Below are positions 25,573-33,847 of a stretch of DNA of 35,814 nucleotides, one piece after another (the stretch's first letter is position 1; each line of letters begins with the position of its first letter). Below the pieces are notes generated by a model. That model was given only the letters and a program-made list of their open reading frames with translations, had not been told where the DNA came from and searched no databases. The translations under genes were made by a program, and so were the position numbers. Source of the DNA: Bacteroidota bacterium. GTDB lineage: Bacteria > Bacteroidota > Ignavibacteria > Ignavibacteriales > Melioribacteraceae. The stretch is from the NCBI GenBank assembly GCA_021801605.1, contig JAJYXU010000117.1, forward strand, positions 1-35,814. The letters run 5' to 3'.

Positions 25573-26241
25573 ATGAATCGCAGAATCCTTTTACTTTTCG
25601 TCTCTTCATTTTTACTATTCATCAATGGTTGTTTAAACTATACTCAAATTACAACTATCAAAAAAGATGGTTCAGGTAACATGTTTATTCATTATTGGAT
25701 GAAATGGAATTCGCAAAAAGATTCTTCCATAGTTGAACAACTTGGCATTTTCAGTAAGGATTCCGTTTATAAAGAATTTTCGTCTGAATACAGCTCCGTT
25801 AAAAAAGTGGAGGTGTATAAGGATCTTAACGACAGTACTATTCACACACAAGTATCATTAGATTTCAACAGTTTGGACTCTTTAAACAGAACACCTGCCT
25901 TTCGAAAATCAGAATTATCAATTAAGGATGGAACAAAAAACACAAAAATATTCTCTCAGTTTGTTCCGCCCTTTGCAACAGGATTTGGTTATGGCGGCAA
26001 AAATTTCTCAATCACATATATTTATTACCTTCCAGGGGAAACATTAAGTCATAATGCTACTGATATTGAGAGGAATAAACTCACTTGGAAATTTTCGCTT
26101 GATGATATTGGAACGGGTAAGTACATCACAGCAACATACCGCCCGTTCAAACTAAAAGAAACGCCTACGTGGATTTACATCTGTGCTTTGTTTGTTCTTA
26201 TTGTAGTTGTTGTATTTCTCTTTAGTAAAAGATTGAAATGA
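25573..26241 (+). CDS. Putative lipoprotein with C-terminal membrane helix
   Basis: A 222-residue protein starting MNRRILLLFVSSFLLFINGC: a lipoprotein signal with a lipobox-like ING-Cys at ~17-20. The mature part is mostly beta and soluble, and a hydrophobic helix near the C-terminus (WIYICALFVLIVVVVFLF) is followed by SKRLK, so it may be anchored at both ends. An upstream in-frame ATG at 25483 overlaps the divergent fmdB promoter region and would bury the signal peptide; it is rejected. I do not recognise a family. Confidence 0.72.
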   Translation: MNRRILLLFVSSFLLFINGCLNYTQITTIKKDGSGNMFIHYWMKWNSQKDSSIVEQLGIFSKDSVYKEFSSEYSSVKKVEVYKDLNDSTIHTQVSLDFNSLDSLNRTPAFRKSELSIKDGTKNTKIFSQFVPPFATGFGYGGKNFSITYIYYLPGETLSHNATDIERNKLTWKFSLDDIGTGKYITATYRPFKLKETPTWIYICALFVLIVVVVFLFSKRLK

Positions 26242-26279
26242 GATGAAATTTTAAGGAATAAAAGATAAGTCCAATTAAT

Positions 26280-26310
26280 TTGACACGCCTTGCTGATTTC
26301 TTTATATTTG
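26280..26310 (+). promoter_or_regulatory. Promoter before the PRPP synthetase gene
   Basis: TTGACA (26280-26285), a 17-base spacer and TATATT (26303-26308) make a near-consensus promoter; the same box extends to TATATTTG, which also fits the Bacteroidota TAnnTTTG element. Transcription should begin at about 26315, some 30 bases before the start codon. Confidence 0.7.
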
Positions 26311-26347
26311 CCCACCGTTTTTAGAACTAAGATAGACTATTTGCCAA

Positions 26348-27289
26348 TTGGAGCATCAACCACTCATATTTTCCGGTACTTCCAGTAAGGAATTGACCGA
26401 GAAAATTTGTAAGTATTTAAATTTAACCCCCGGCTTGATTGATTTTAGAAGGTTTAGCGACGGTGAAATTTGGGTTAAATTTATGGAAAACATTAGAGGC
26501 AGAGATGTGTTTATTATTCAATCAACACATCCTCCTGCAGAAAATCTAATGGAACTGCTTATAACAATTGATGCTGCTAAAAGAGCAAGCGCAACAAGAG
26601 TAACTGCTGTTATTCCATATTTCGGTTATGCTCGGCAAGATAGAAAAGATCAGCCCAGAGTTTCTATTACAGCAAAACTCGTTGCAAATTTAATTACTGT
26701 TGCCGGCGCTGATAGAGTTATTACAATGGATCTGCATGCAGCTCAGATTCAAGGATTCTTTGATATTCCGTTTGATCACCTGTACGCTTCACCGGCATTT
26801 ACGGGAATATTTAAAGAACAATCGGAAAATTTTGTTGTTGTTTCTCCGGATATGGGTGGAATTAAACTTGCCCGTTCTTATGCAAAAAGATTAGATGCAG
26901 GTCTTGTTGTTATTGATAAAAGAAGACCAAAACATAATCAAGCAGAAGCGATGAATATTATTGGTGAAGTTGAAGGGAAAAATGTTCTTCTTGTTGATGA
27001 TTTGATTGATACGGGCGGAACTTTTGTGAGTTCTATTAAAGCCCTTAAAGAAAAAGGGGCAAAAGATATTTACGGTGCTATTACCCATGCCCTACTTTCC
27101 GGAGAGGCAATTATGAGAATTAAAGATTCGGAAATTAAAAAATTGTATGTAACAGACAGCATTCCATTGAAGTCGGATGCTGGCGGTAAAATTGTTGTTA
27201 GATCAGCTTCCGGTTTATTTGCGGAAGCAATTATTCGTTCCAGCAGGAATGAATCAATAAGTTCATTATTCGAAATAGATAAAAGTTAG
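26348..27289 (+). CDS. prs: Ribose-phosphate pyrophosphokinase (PRPP synthetase)
   Basis: A 313-residue enzyme making PRPP from ribose 5-phosphate and ATP for nucleotide, His and Trp synthesis. Visible signatures: FSDGEIWVKF (~36), YFGYARQDRKDQPR (~92-105), the metal-binding MDLHAAQIQGFFDIPFDHLY (~126-145) and the PRPP loop VLLVDDLIDTGGTF (~214-227). The start is TTG: an in-frame TAG lies 15 bases upstream and no ATG is available before the conserved IFSGTSS. It probably starts a transcription unit with rplY and pth. Confidence 0.95.
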   Translation: MEHQPLIFSGTSSKELTEKICKYLNLTPGLIDFRRFSDGEIWVKFMENIRGRDVFIIQSTHPPAENLMELLITIDAAKRASATRVTAVIPYFGYARQDRKDQPRVSITAKLVANLITVAGADRVITMDLHAAQIQGFFDIPFDHLYASPAFTGIFKEQSENFVVVSPDMGGIKLARSYAKRLDAGLVVIDKRRPKHNQAEAMNIIGEVEGKNVLLVDDLIDTGGTFVSSIKALKEKGAKDIYGAITHALLSGEAIMRIKDSEIKKLYVTDSIPLKSDAGGKIVVRSASGLFAEAIIRSSRNESISSLFEIDKS

Positions 27290-27320
27290 CGAAAAATTTA
27301 TTCTGGGAGATAATTAAGAA

Positions 27321-27965
27321 ATGTCAGAAATACTAGTACAAGGAAACAAAAGAGCTCTTTCAACAAAAGGTGTGGTTAACCAATTAAGAAGAGATGGAAA
27401 CGTTCCGGGAATTTATTATACCAAGGGTGTTGAACCGATTCCAGTTTATGTTTCAGAAAAAGCTTTAAAACCAATTGTTTTTACATCAGAGACTCACATT
27501 ATCAATCTAAAAATTGGTGATGGTGAAGAACTCAAATCAATCTTAAAAAATGTTCAGTTCGATCCGGTTACAGATCGTGTTGTGCATTTCGATCTTCTTG
27601 GTATCTCTGCAGATCAGGAAATTGAAATTGAAGTTCCACTTCTTTTTGAAGGACAAGCTAAAGGCGTTAAAGAAGGTGGTGTTGTTCAACAGACATTACA
27701 CAAACTCAGCGTATCTTGTCTTCCGGCAGACATACCAGAGCACATTGCAATTAATATTTCCGATCTGGCTTTAGGCGATTCTATTCACGTCCGCGATCTT
27801 AGTATTGAAAAAGTTAAATTCCTTCAGCATCCCGAGGTTATCATTGTTTCTGTTGTTGTACCGCGTGCAGCAGTTGAACCGACAGTAGCAGCCGTTGTAC
27901 CGGGTGAAGAAAAGACTGAACCTGAGGTTATTACTAAAGGCAAGCAGACCGAAGAAGAGGAATAA
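27321..27965 (+). CDS. rplY: 50S ribosomal protein L25 (CTC form)
   Basis: A 214-residue L25 of the longer Ctc type: the N-terminal 5S-rRNA-binding barrel (~1-95, with GNVPGIYYTKG) and the C-terminal beta domain (~96-190, with EIEVPLLFEGQAKGVKEGGV and LPADIPEHIAINISDL). The acidic, Glu-rich tail is common in this form. A GGGAG ribosome-binding site precedes the ATG. It sits between prs and pth, an arrangement seen in many bacteria. Confidence 0.94.
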   Translation: MSEILVQGNKRALSTKGVVNQLRRDGNVPGIYYTKGVEPIPVYVSEKALKPIVFTSETHIINLKIGDGEELKSILKNVQFDPVTDRVVHFDLLGISADQEIEIEVPLLFEGQAKGVKEGGVVQQTLHKLSVSCLPADIPEHIAINISDLALGDSIHVRDLSIEKVKFLQHPEVIIVSVVVPRAAVEPTVAAVVPGEEKTEPEVITKGKQTEEEE

Positions 27966-27970
27966 TTTAG

Positions 27971-28618
27971 TTGTATGTTGTTGTTGGACTAGGTAATCCG
28001 GGCGCAAAATACGAGTTAACTCGTCACAATATTGGGTTTCAAATACTCGATCGCTTTGCCCGGAAGAATAAGTTAAAATTTATTTCCTCTAAAAAGGATT
28101 ATGTTTATTCGGAAGGTGTGATGAACTCTTCCGATTTTTTTTTGATGAAACCTACATCATTCATGAATTTGAGCGGTGTTCCGGTTCTAGATTTTTTGGA
28201 TGATCATTCTGTTGATATTGAGAATATTCTTGTGCTGGTTGATGATGTAAATTTACCCGTTGGAGAAATTCGCTTAAGAAAATCTGGAAGCGATGGCGGG
28301 CATAATGGAATCAAATCAATTATCTATCATTTGCAAAGTGATTCTTTCCCCCGTTTAAGATTTGGAATTGGAAACGAATTTGAAAAAGGTGAAATGGCAG
28401 AATTTGTTCTTGCTAAGTTTGTTAAAGAAGAATTGATTGTAATTAATAAAAGTGTTGAGTTCGCGGTTGAATTGATTGAGGAATTTGTTTCCGGCGGATA
28501 TAAATTAATGTTGGACTTTTATAGTAAATCTAAAAAGAATTTTTCGGGAAATGCAGAGCAGTCAAATCTAAAAGACTCAGATGGCTCTATTCCGCCCGAA
28601 AACTCTAAAAATGAATAA
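27971..28618 (+). CDS. pth: Peptidyl-tRNA hydrolase
   Basis: A 215-residue enzyme that frees tRNA from peptidyl-tRNA after premature release. VVVGLGNPGAKYELTRHNIGF holds the catalytic His; MKPTSFMNLSG and VLVDDVNLPVGEIRLR with GSDGGHNG are the other conserved blocks. The start codon is TTG, directly before the conserved YVVVGLGNPG, 5 bases after the rplY stop. The last ~30 residues are a non-conserved Ser/Asn-rich tail. Confidence 0.94.
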   Translation: MYVVVGLGNPGAKYELTRHNIGFQILDRFARKNKLKFISSKKDYVYSEGVMNSSDFFLMKPTSFMNLSGVPVLDFLDDHSVDIENILVLVDDVNLPVGEIRLRKSGSDGGHNGIKSIIYHLQSDSFPRLRFGIGNEFEKGEMAEFVLAKFVKEELIVINKSVEFAVELIEEFVSGGYKLMLDFYSKSKKNFSGNAEQSNLKDSDGSIPPENSKNE

Positions 28619-28636
28619 AATTAATTCAATAAATTA

Positions 28637-28667
28637 TTGCACGGCTTATTAAATAATCCTATTTTTG
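28637..28667 (+). promoter_or_regulatory. Promoter before the rpsF-ssb-rpsR-rplI operon
   Basis: TTGCAC (28637-28642), a 17-base spacer and TATTTT (28660-28665), extending to TATTTTTG, fit both the sigma-70 pattern and the Bacteroidota TAnnTTTG pattern. The predicted leader is about 65 bases. Confidence 0.6.
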
Positions 28668-28686
28668 AGCCCAATTTATAAACCCT

Positions 28687-28709
28687 TCTCTCCGCATAAG
28701 ACGGAGGGA
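28687..28709 (+). promoter_or_regulatory. Hairpin in the rpsF mRNA leader
   Basis: TCTCTCCG (28687-28694) pairs with CGGAGGGA (28702-28709), eight pairs with one G-U, around a 7-base loop. It ends 11 bases before the GGGAGG ribosome-binding site. Many bacteria use an S6:S18-binding leader here for feedback control; this hairpin is in the right place but I cannot match its details to the known motif. Confidence 0.4.
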
Positions 28710-28737
28710 CAAAGACCATAGGGAGGTGAGTATCACA

Positions 28738-29127
28738 ATGCGTAAGAGAACCTACGAAAGTGTTGCTATTATCAACGCAGCACTTGAAGAAGATCAAATC
28801 GAATCAACCATTGCCCGAATGCAAGAAACAATTACAACACATGGCGGTGAAATGCTTGATTTGGATAAATGGGGTAGAAAGCGCCTCGCATACCCGATCA
28901 ATAAAGCAAAAAGCGGTTACTATGTTATTTTCAGATTTAATGCAACAACAGATCTGATTGCAACATTAGAACGTAATTACAGGTTGGATGAAAATGTTAT
29001 TCGTTATTTAACAATTCAGCTTGATAGATTTGCGCTCGAAGCAATCGCAAAACAAAAAGAAGCTTTTAAGAATGCAGAAGCTGCTGCGGCAGAAGCTCAA
29101 TTAAAAACGACAGAAAGCCAAGTATAA
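28738..29127 (+). CDS. rpsF: 30S ribosomal protein S6
   Basis: A 129-residue S6 with the normal alpha/beta core: YESVAIINAALEEDQIE at the start, GRKRLAYPINKAKSGYYVIF (~44-63) and LERNYRLDENVIRYLTI. The C-terminal ~30 residues are Ala/Glu/Lys-rich. ATG 28738 is chosen because it follows GGGAGG at a suitable distance; the GTG at 28726 lies directly on that site. First gene of the conserved S6-SSB-S18-L9 cluster. Confidence 0.95.
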   Translation: MRKRTYESVAIINAALEEDQIESTIARMQETITTHGGEMLDLDKWGRKRLAYPINKAKSGYYVIFRFNATTDLIATLERNYRLDENVIRYLTIQLDRFALEAIAKQKEAFKNAEAAAAEAQLKTTESQV

Positions 29128-29154
29128 CTAATTTGTTAAGCAATGGAGGTAACG

Positions 29155-29625
29155 ATGGCTGAACTTAAGATGCCAGAACTTAATAGTGTTATTGTTGCGG
29201 GCAACCTTACAAAAGACCCCGTCTTCAGACAGACTTCTAATAGTACACCGGTCGTAAATTTTCACGTTGCGGCAAACAGAAGATATAAAGACAGCAGCAA
29301 TCAATGGCAAGAAGATGTTTGCTATGTTGGCGTTGTTGCATGGAATAAATTAGCAGATAGCTGCAAAGACCGTCTTAAAAAAGGAAGCGCTGTTTTAATT
29401 GATGGGGAACTTCAAAGCAGAACTTTCAAAACAGAAGATGGAAAAAACAGAACGATCGTTGAGATTAAAGCTAAGAGAATTCAATTCCTGAATAAATTTG
29501 CAAAAACAGCCGGTAACGGCGAAGATATTGTTGTTGAATCTGACGAAGCAGATTATGAAGATAACTCATTCGATAAATTTCTAACCGATGAAGAATCAAA
29601 CTTAATGAAGAGTAACAAATTATGA
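29155..29625 (+). CDS. ssb: Single-stranded DNA-binding protein
   Basis: A 156-residue SSB with the OB fold: [19 protein letters not shown] (~7-25), [28 protein letters not shown] and [23 protein letters not shown] precedes ATG 29155, so the in-frame ATG at 29143, which overlaps that site, is rejected. After an acidic stretch (~125-150) the protein ends SNLMKSNKL and lacks the usual DDDIPF-like tip used to bind partner proteins. Its stop overlaps the rpsR start by 4 bases. Confidence 0.92.
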   Translation: MAELKMPELNSVIVAGNLTKDPVFRQTSNSTPVVNFHVAANRRYKDSSNQWQEDVCYVGVVAWNKLADSCKDRLKKGSAVLIDGELQSRTFKTEDGKNRTIVEIKAKRIQFLNKFAKTAGNGEDIVVESDEADYEDNSFDKFLTDEESNLMKSNKL

Positions 29626-29849
29626 GAAATGAAAGAAATAAAAACCAGAAAAAAGTTAAGAGAGTCATTGATGGTTACATTGATTACAAAGACTCTAAAC
29701 AACTTGGAAGATTTTTAACCGATCAAGGTAAAATCATTCCTCGCAGAATTACCGGACTAACAGCAAAACAGCATAGAGAATTAGTCCAGGCAATTAAAAG
29801 AGCACGTCAATTGGCAATTTTACCATTTGTTTCAGAAGCAGTTAAGTAG
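29622..29849 (+). CDS. rpsR: 30S ribosomal protein S18
   Basis: A 75-residue S18: [40 protein letters not shown] and [10 protein letters not shown] are the family core. It forms the S6:S18 pair on the small subunit with rpsF. It overlaps ssb by 4 bases (ATGA) and is followed 8 bases later by rplI. Confidence 0.96.
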   Translation: MRNERNKNQKKVKRVIDGYIDYKDSKQLGRFLTDQGKIIPRRITGLTAKQHRELVQAIKRARQLAILPFVSEAVK

Positions 29850-29857
29850 GAGCGGCG

Positions 29858-30301
29858 ATGAAAGTAATATTAAGAAGAAATTTTGATCAGCTTGGAAAAG
29901 TTGGTGATGTAGTTGCCGTTAAAGACGGATATGCAAGAAACTATCTTATCCCCCGTCAAATTGTGTATCAGGCAACTAAAGGTAATATTTTAGCTCTCGA
30001 AGAAGAAAAAAAACAAATTCTTAAAAAAGAAGCTAAAGAACTTGAACTTGCACAAAAACTGGCTAACGATATTGAAAAAGTATCTATCACCATTCCTGTT
30101 AAAGTTGGTGAAGAAGATAAAATTTTTGGAACCGTTACCAGCCAGATGATAGCTGATTCTATGAAAGAAAAAGGTTACGAAATTGATAAGAGAAAAATCG
30201 AAATTACAGAACCGATTAAATCTCTTGGCATTTACAGCGTAACAATAAAAGTTCACCCGAGCGTTTCTGCTGTTGTTAAAACTTGGGTTGTAAGAGAATA
30301 G
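29858..30301 (+). CDS. rplI: 50S ribosomal protein L9
   Basis: A 147-residue L9 of normal length. The N-terminal domain MKVILRRNFDQLGKVGDVVA with YARNYLIPRQ is diagnostic; a long charged helix (~45-75) joins it to the C-terminal domain (GTVTSQMIADSMKEKGYEID). TAGGAG precedes the start. Last gene of the cluster. Confidence 0.96.
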   Translation: MKVILRRNFDQLGKVGDVVAVKDGYARNYLIPRQIVYQATKGNILALEEEKKQILKKEAKELELAQKLANDIEKVSITIPVKVGEEDKIFGTVTSQMIADSMKEKGYEIDKRKIEITEPIKSLGIYSVTIKVHPSVSAVVKTWVVRE

Positions 30302-30318
30302 ATTCATTTTGTTTTTGT

Positions 30319-30426
30319 GAGGTTGTCTCAAAAGTAATGATTCAAATAAAAAATCAGCGGAAATCAGTTATATCTGCGTCATCAGCGGGCTATTCTAAGA
30401 TAAAACATTACTTTTGAGACGACATT
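30319..30426. repeat. MITE-like element, family B (copy 1)
   Basis: GTCTCAAAAGTAATG (30325-30339) and CATTACTTTTGAGAC (30406-30420) are perfect 15-base inverted repeats; the left side extends to GAGGTTGTCTC. The interior contains ATTCAAATAAAAAATC, ATCTGCGTCATCAGCGG and CTATT in the same order as the reverse complement of the copy at 33574-33686. No coding potential. It separates rplI from secD and could end transcription as a hairpin. Confidence 0.78.
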
Positions 30427-30481
30427 ATTATTTAATAATCACAAATTTTACTATTTCAATCACTAAAAATTACATACCAGA

Positions 30482-32389
30482 ATGAAAGAGCTAAGATTCA
30501 GAATCATAATGATTATCGCGGCTATTGCTCTCAGTCTTTACCTCCTCTATCCAACTTATAAAGATGCCATGAACACTAAAGAAGTTACTTCAAAGTTGGC
30601 TTCTTATGAGGCAAAGATTAAAAAGAGTAATCCGTCAATCACTCCTACAGAATTAGAAACTAAACTTTCCTCCATCAAAGATAGTATTCTTGTTAATACT
30701 CCAGAGTACAAATCTGCGAGAGAAAAAAGAATGAAGCTAGGTCTTGATCTTCAGGGCGGAATGTATCTTGTTATGGAAGTAAATACCGCTAAGCTGCTTG
30801 AAAAATTAGCTAAAGATCCTGACCAGCAATTCAAACAAATATTAAAAGAATCGGAAGCTGATTCAAAATTAACCGACGAAAATGTTGTTGCAATTTTTGT
30901 CCGTAAAATGAAAGCAAAGAATATCCGAATGAGCAGATACTTTGGCTCAATACGCGAAAGCGACGATGCAATTGCCAGTAAATTAGAACAGCAGGAAACC
31001 GATGCAGTAACAAGAGCAATTGAAATTATAAGCAATAGAGTTGATAAATATGGTGTTTCTGAACCGAGTATTCAAAAACAAGGTTCCCGTAGAATTGTAA
31101 TTGAATTACCCGGCATTGCAAGAGAAGAGGAAGCTAAACGCTTGCTTCAGGGTCAGGCATTGCTTGAATTTAAGATGGTAAAGGACGCTAGTTTTGCAAT
31201 TGCCATAATGAACAAAATTGATGAGACACTTGCCGGTTTGAACAAAACAGATTCGACAAAATCAAAAAACGAATCAGCTGTTAAAAAAGACACTACAAAG
31301 AAAGATCAAAAACTCACGGAAGAACAATTTGCTAAAGAACATCCTTTCTTTGCTCTCGCACGACTTATTGATCCTCAAAGGAGTGCCGATGCATATGTAA
31401 AAGAAAATGATCGTTCTAAAATCGACACCTTGCTCGAAAAACCTGAAGTTAAAAAAGTAATGCCGGATAATGTTCAATTCATTTATGATGCAAAACCTTT
31501 AAAAGGTAATGACGGAATTGATTATTACAGAATGTATATGGTGAATAAAGAAGCTGAATTAACGGGCGGAGTAGTAGTTGATGCCCAGGCAAATATTGAC
31601 CCATCCACTTCCGCGCCGGAAGTTACAATGCAGATGAACAATGAAGGCGCACGCGAATGGGCAAGAATTACGGGTGCTAATATCGGTAAAAGATGTGCTG
31701 TTATACTTGATGGTCAAGTTTATACAGCTCCTACAATCGAAGGTAAAATTCCGAGCGGCAGTTCAAGAATTACAGGTTCCGCCAATATGGAAGAAGCCAA
31801 ACTTCTTGAGATCGTTTTGAAAGCAGGCGCTCTTCCCGCACCAATTGAAATCCTTGAGCAGAGAGTTGTTGGACCCTCCCTCGGTCAAGATTCCATTCGT
31901 CAAGGTATAAACTCAACACTAATGGGTTTTGTCCTTATCTCTATATTTATGGCTTTCTATTACAAAAAGGGTGGCGTTTTTTCTATTGTAGCACTTACAG
32001 TTACAATTTTGAATTTGCTTGGGATTCTTGCCGGTTTTGGAGCCACTTTAACGTTACCCGGTATTGGCGGTATTGTTCTAACGATGGGCATGGCAGTAGA
32101 TGCAAATGTTATTATATACGAAAGAATTAGAGAAGAACTGGCTACAGGCAAAACAGTTAAAGCTGCAGTGGATGCTGGCTTTAAAATCTCCTTCGCCCCA
32201 ATTTTTGATTCCCACGTAACTTCATTCATTACGGGAATTATCCTTTATCAATTTGGAAGCGGGCCTATTCAAGGTTTTGCGCTTACTTTGATGATTGGTT
32301 TGATTGTAAGCTTGTTTAGCCAGTTAGTTATTGTTCGAGTCATTTTTGACTTCATGATTTCTAAAGGTTATAAAATAAACGTTGGTTAA
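30482..32389 (+). CDS. secD: Protein translocase subunit SecD
   Basis: A 635-residue SecD. An N-terminal membrane helix (~7-25) is followed by GLDLQGGMYLVMEV (~82-95), the P1-type periplasmic region (with AIEIISNRVDKYGVSEPSIQ and ELPGI) and six-helix RND membrane domain (~460-630) with GGIVLTMGMAVDANVIIYER, which carries the conserved Asp used for proton-driven pulling. It works with SecF and SecYEG. A ~100-residue lysine-rich insertion around 255-355 enlarges the periplasmic domain. secF follows 21 bases later as a separate gene. Confidence 0.95.
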   Translation: MKELRFRIIMIIAAIALSLYLLYPTYKDAMNTKEVTSKLASYEAKIKKSNPSITPTELETKLSSIKDSILVNTPEYKSAREKRMKLGLDLQGGMYLVMEVNTAKLLEKLAKDPDQQFKQILKESEADSKLTDENVVAIFVRKMKAKNIRMSRYFGSIRESDDAIASKLEQQETDAVTRAIEIISNRVDKYGVSEPSIQKQGSRRIVIELPGIAREEEAKRLLQGQALLEFKMVKDASFAIAIMNKIDETLAGLNKTDSTKSKNESAVKKDTTKKDQKLTEEQFAKEHPFFALARLIDPQRSADAYVKENDRSKIDTLLEKPEVKKVMPDNVQFIYDAKPLKGNDGIDYYRMYMVNKEAELTGGVVVDAQANIDPSTSAPEVTMQMNNEGAREWARITGANIGKRCAVILDGQVYTAPTIEGKIPSGSSRITGSANMEEAKLLEIVLKAGALPAPIEILEQRVVGPSLGQDSIRQGINSTLMGFVLISIFMAFYYKKGGVFSIVALTVTILNLLGILAGFGATLTLPGIGGIVLTMGMAVDANVIIYERIREELATGKTVKAAVDAGFKISFAPIFDSHVTSFITGIILYQFGSGPIQGFALTLMIGLIVSLFSQLVIVRVIFDFMISKGYKINVG

Positions 32390-32410
32390 ATTTTAGGAGA
32401 TTAATCATAG

Positions 32411-33550
32411 ATGCGACTTTTTGATAATTTAAATATCGATTTCATGGGAAAACGCACAACGTTCTATATTGTGTCTTCTGCGATACTTCTTTTTGGTTTA
32501 ATCATGATTGTTGTTAAGGGTATTCAGTTTGGAATCGATTTCAAAGGTGGGACCGAGATAGCTCTTCAATTTGATAACCCTGTTGATATTTCTTATGTAA
32601 GAAGTGAAGTTGATAAACTTGGCTTAGGAAACATGGAAGTAAAAACTTTTGGTGGAGCTACAGGTATTCTTCTTAGAACCGAATTACAGGAAATTCCAAA
32701 ACAAATTATGCCACATGTAAAATCCAGAATTGAATCTTTGATTGGAAATATTTATCCCGGAGTTGAGAAAAAAGTTACAGACTCAACCTCGAACACAATA
32801 ACATATACTTTCAAAGATCCCCAAATTGCAAGTGTTCTGGTAAACAGACTGTCTGAAGCCGGATATCAGACAGCAAAAGCTTCTTCCGAAATATCAGACC
32901 CATCAATTGTTGTTCGCCTTGGTATATCTGATATAATCAAAGAGAACTTATCGCAAAAGTTTAAGGACAATTCATTCTCTATCCAGAAAGAAGACAAAGT
33001 CGGCCCTAAAGTGGGAAAAGAATTAAAACGCAATGCAGTTCTGGCAGTTTTACTTTCACTCGTTGCAATTTTGATCTACCTCGGATTCCGTTTCAAATTT
33101 GAATTCGCGGTTGGTGCGGTGCTCGCACTTTTCCATGATGTCCTTCTTACACTCGGAATTTTTGCGGCACTCTATGGTGTAATTCCAAATTTGAATCTCG
33201 AATTTACTGTTACAGTTGTTGCAGCATTCTTAACATTGGTTGGTTATTCTACCAACGACACTGTAATTGTTTTTGATAGAGTACGTGAACAGATGAAACT
33301 TCACAAAACACTTTCTGTTGAAGAGAATATAAATCATGCGATTAACAAAACGCTTAGCAGAACAATCATTACAGTATTCACAGTTATGATTTCAATAATT
33401 GTTCTTTTAATATTCGGCGGTGAAGTTCTTAGAAGTTTTGCTTTTGCTTTAATGATCGGTATGATAACCGGAACTTACTCTTCAGTATTTATTGCCGGCG
33501 CATTCGTTCTTGAATATGCCAATAGAGCCAAAGCAAAAATTACTTTCTAA
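32411..33550 (+). CDS. secF: Protein translocase subunit SecF
   Basis: A 379-residue SecF. FYIVSSAILLFGLIMIV is the first membrane helix, GIDFKGGTEIALQF (~39-52) the SecF signature, and the C-terminal ~190 residues form five further helices with VGYSTNDTVIVFDRVREQM (~278-296). The periplasmic loop (~55-190) is longer than in E. coli SecF (323 residues in total). AGGAG precedes the start. Partner of SecD. Confidence 0.95.
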   Translation: MRLFDNLNIDFMGKRTTFYIVSSAILLFGLIMIVVKGIQFGIDFKGGTEIALQFDNPVDISYVRSEVDKLGLGNMEVKTFGGATGILLRTELQEIPKQIMPHVKSRIESLIGNIYPGVEKKVTDSTSNTITYTFKDPQIASVLVNRLSEAGYQTAKASSEISDPSIVVRLGISDIIKENLSQKFKDNSFSIQKEDKVGPKVGKELKRNAVLAVLLSLVAILIYLGFRFKFEFAVGAVLALFHDVLLTLGIFAALYGVIPNLNLEFTVTVVAAFLTLVGYSTNDTVIVFDRVREQMKLHKTLSVEENINHAINKTLSRTIITVFTVMISIIVLLIFGGEVLRSFAFALMIGMITGTYSSVFIAGAFVLEYANRAKAKITF

Positions 33551-33573
33551 TATTCTTCATAGATTAAAAACAC

Positions 33574-33686
33574 AAGAGGTTGTCTTTTAAGTAAAATTTT
33601 TTAAATAATAGACCGCTGATAAACACAGATTAAACAGATTTTCACAGATTTTTTATTTGAATAATTACTTATGAAGACAACCTCTT
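33574..33686. repeat. MITE-like element, family B (copy 2, inverted)
   Basis: Perfect 13-base terminal inverted repeats AAGAGGTTGTCTT (33574-33586) and AAGACAACCTCTT (33674-33686). Read as reverse complement it aligns with the element at 30319-30426 over most of its length (GAGGTTGTCT, AAGTAAT, ATTCAAATAAAAAATC, ATCAGCGG, CTATT). It lies 23 bases after secF, followed by T-rich sequence, and may act as a terminator. Confidence 0.8.
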
Positions 33687-33797
33687 TTTTGTCTTGTCTC
33701 GTCCTGAAAAAAATTGACTACGGCAAAAAGAAAAGCATGATAGAAATAATGGAAAACAAAATGTTGCTCTCGATAAGAAGGAGAATAATATTGATTG

Positions 33798-33820
33798 AAG
33801 TACGCATAAAGTACTTTTCA
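33798..33820 (+). terminator. Weak hairpin between convergent secF and CNNM genes
   Basis: AAGTAC (33798-33803) and GTACTT (33811-33816) with a 7-base loop, followed by TTCA. The stem is short and the T-run poor. The rest of the 33687-33847 gap holds no supported feature. Confidence 0.22.
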
Positions 33821-33847
33821 TTTGGATGATGTGTTAAATACGCGTGC

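Noticed and set aside
30751-32229. Minus-strand open frames inside secD
   Set aside because: They are antisense shadows of a clearly conserved plus-strand gene.
33738-33830. Small open frame of 30 codons beginning ATGATAGAAATA
   Set aside because: No ribosome-binding site and no recognisable sequence; it lies in a gap between convergent genes next to a MITE.
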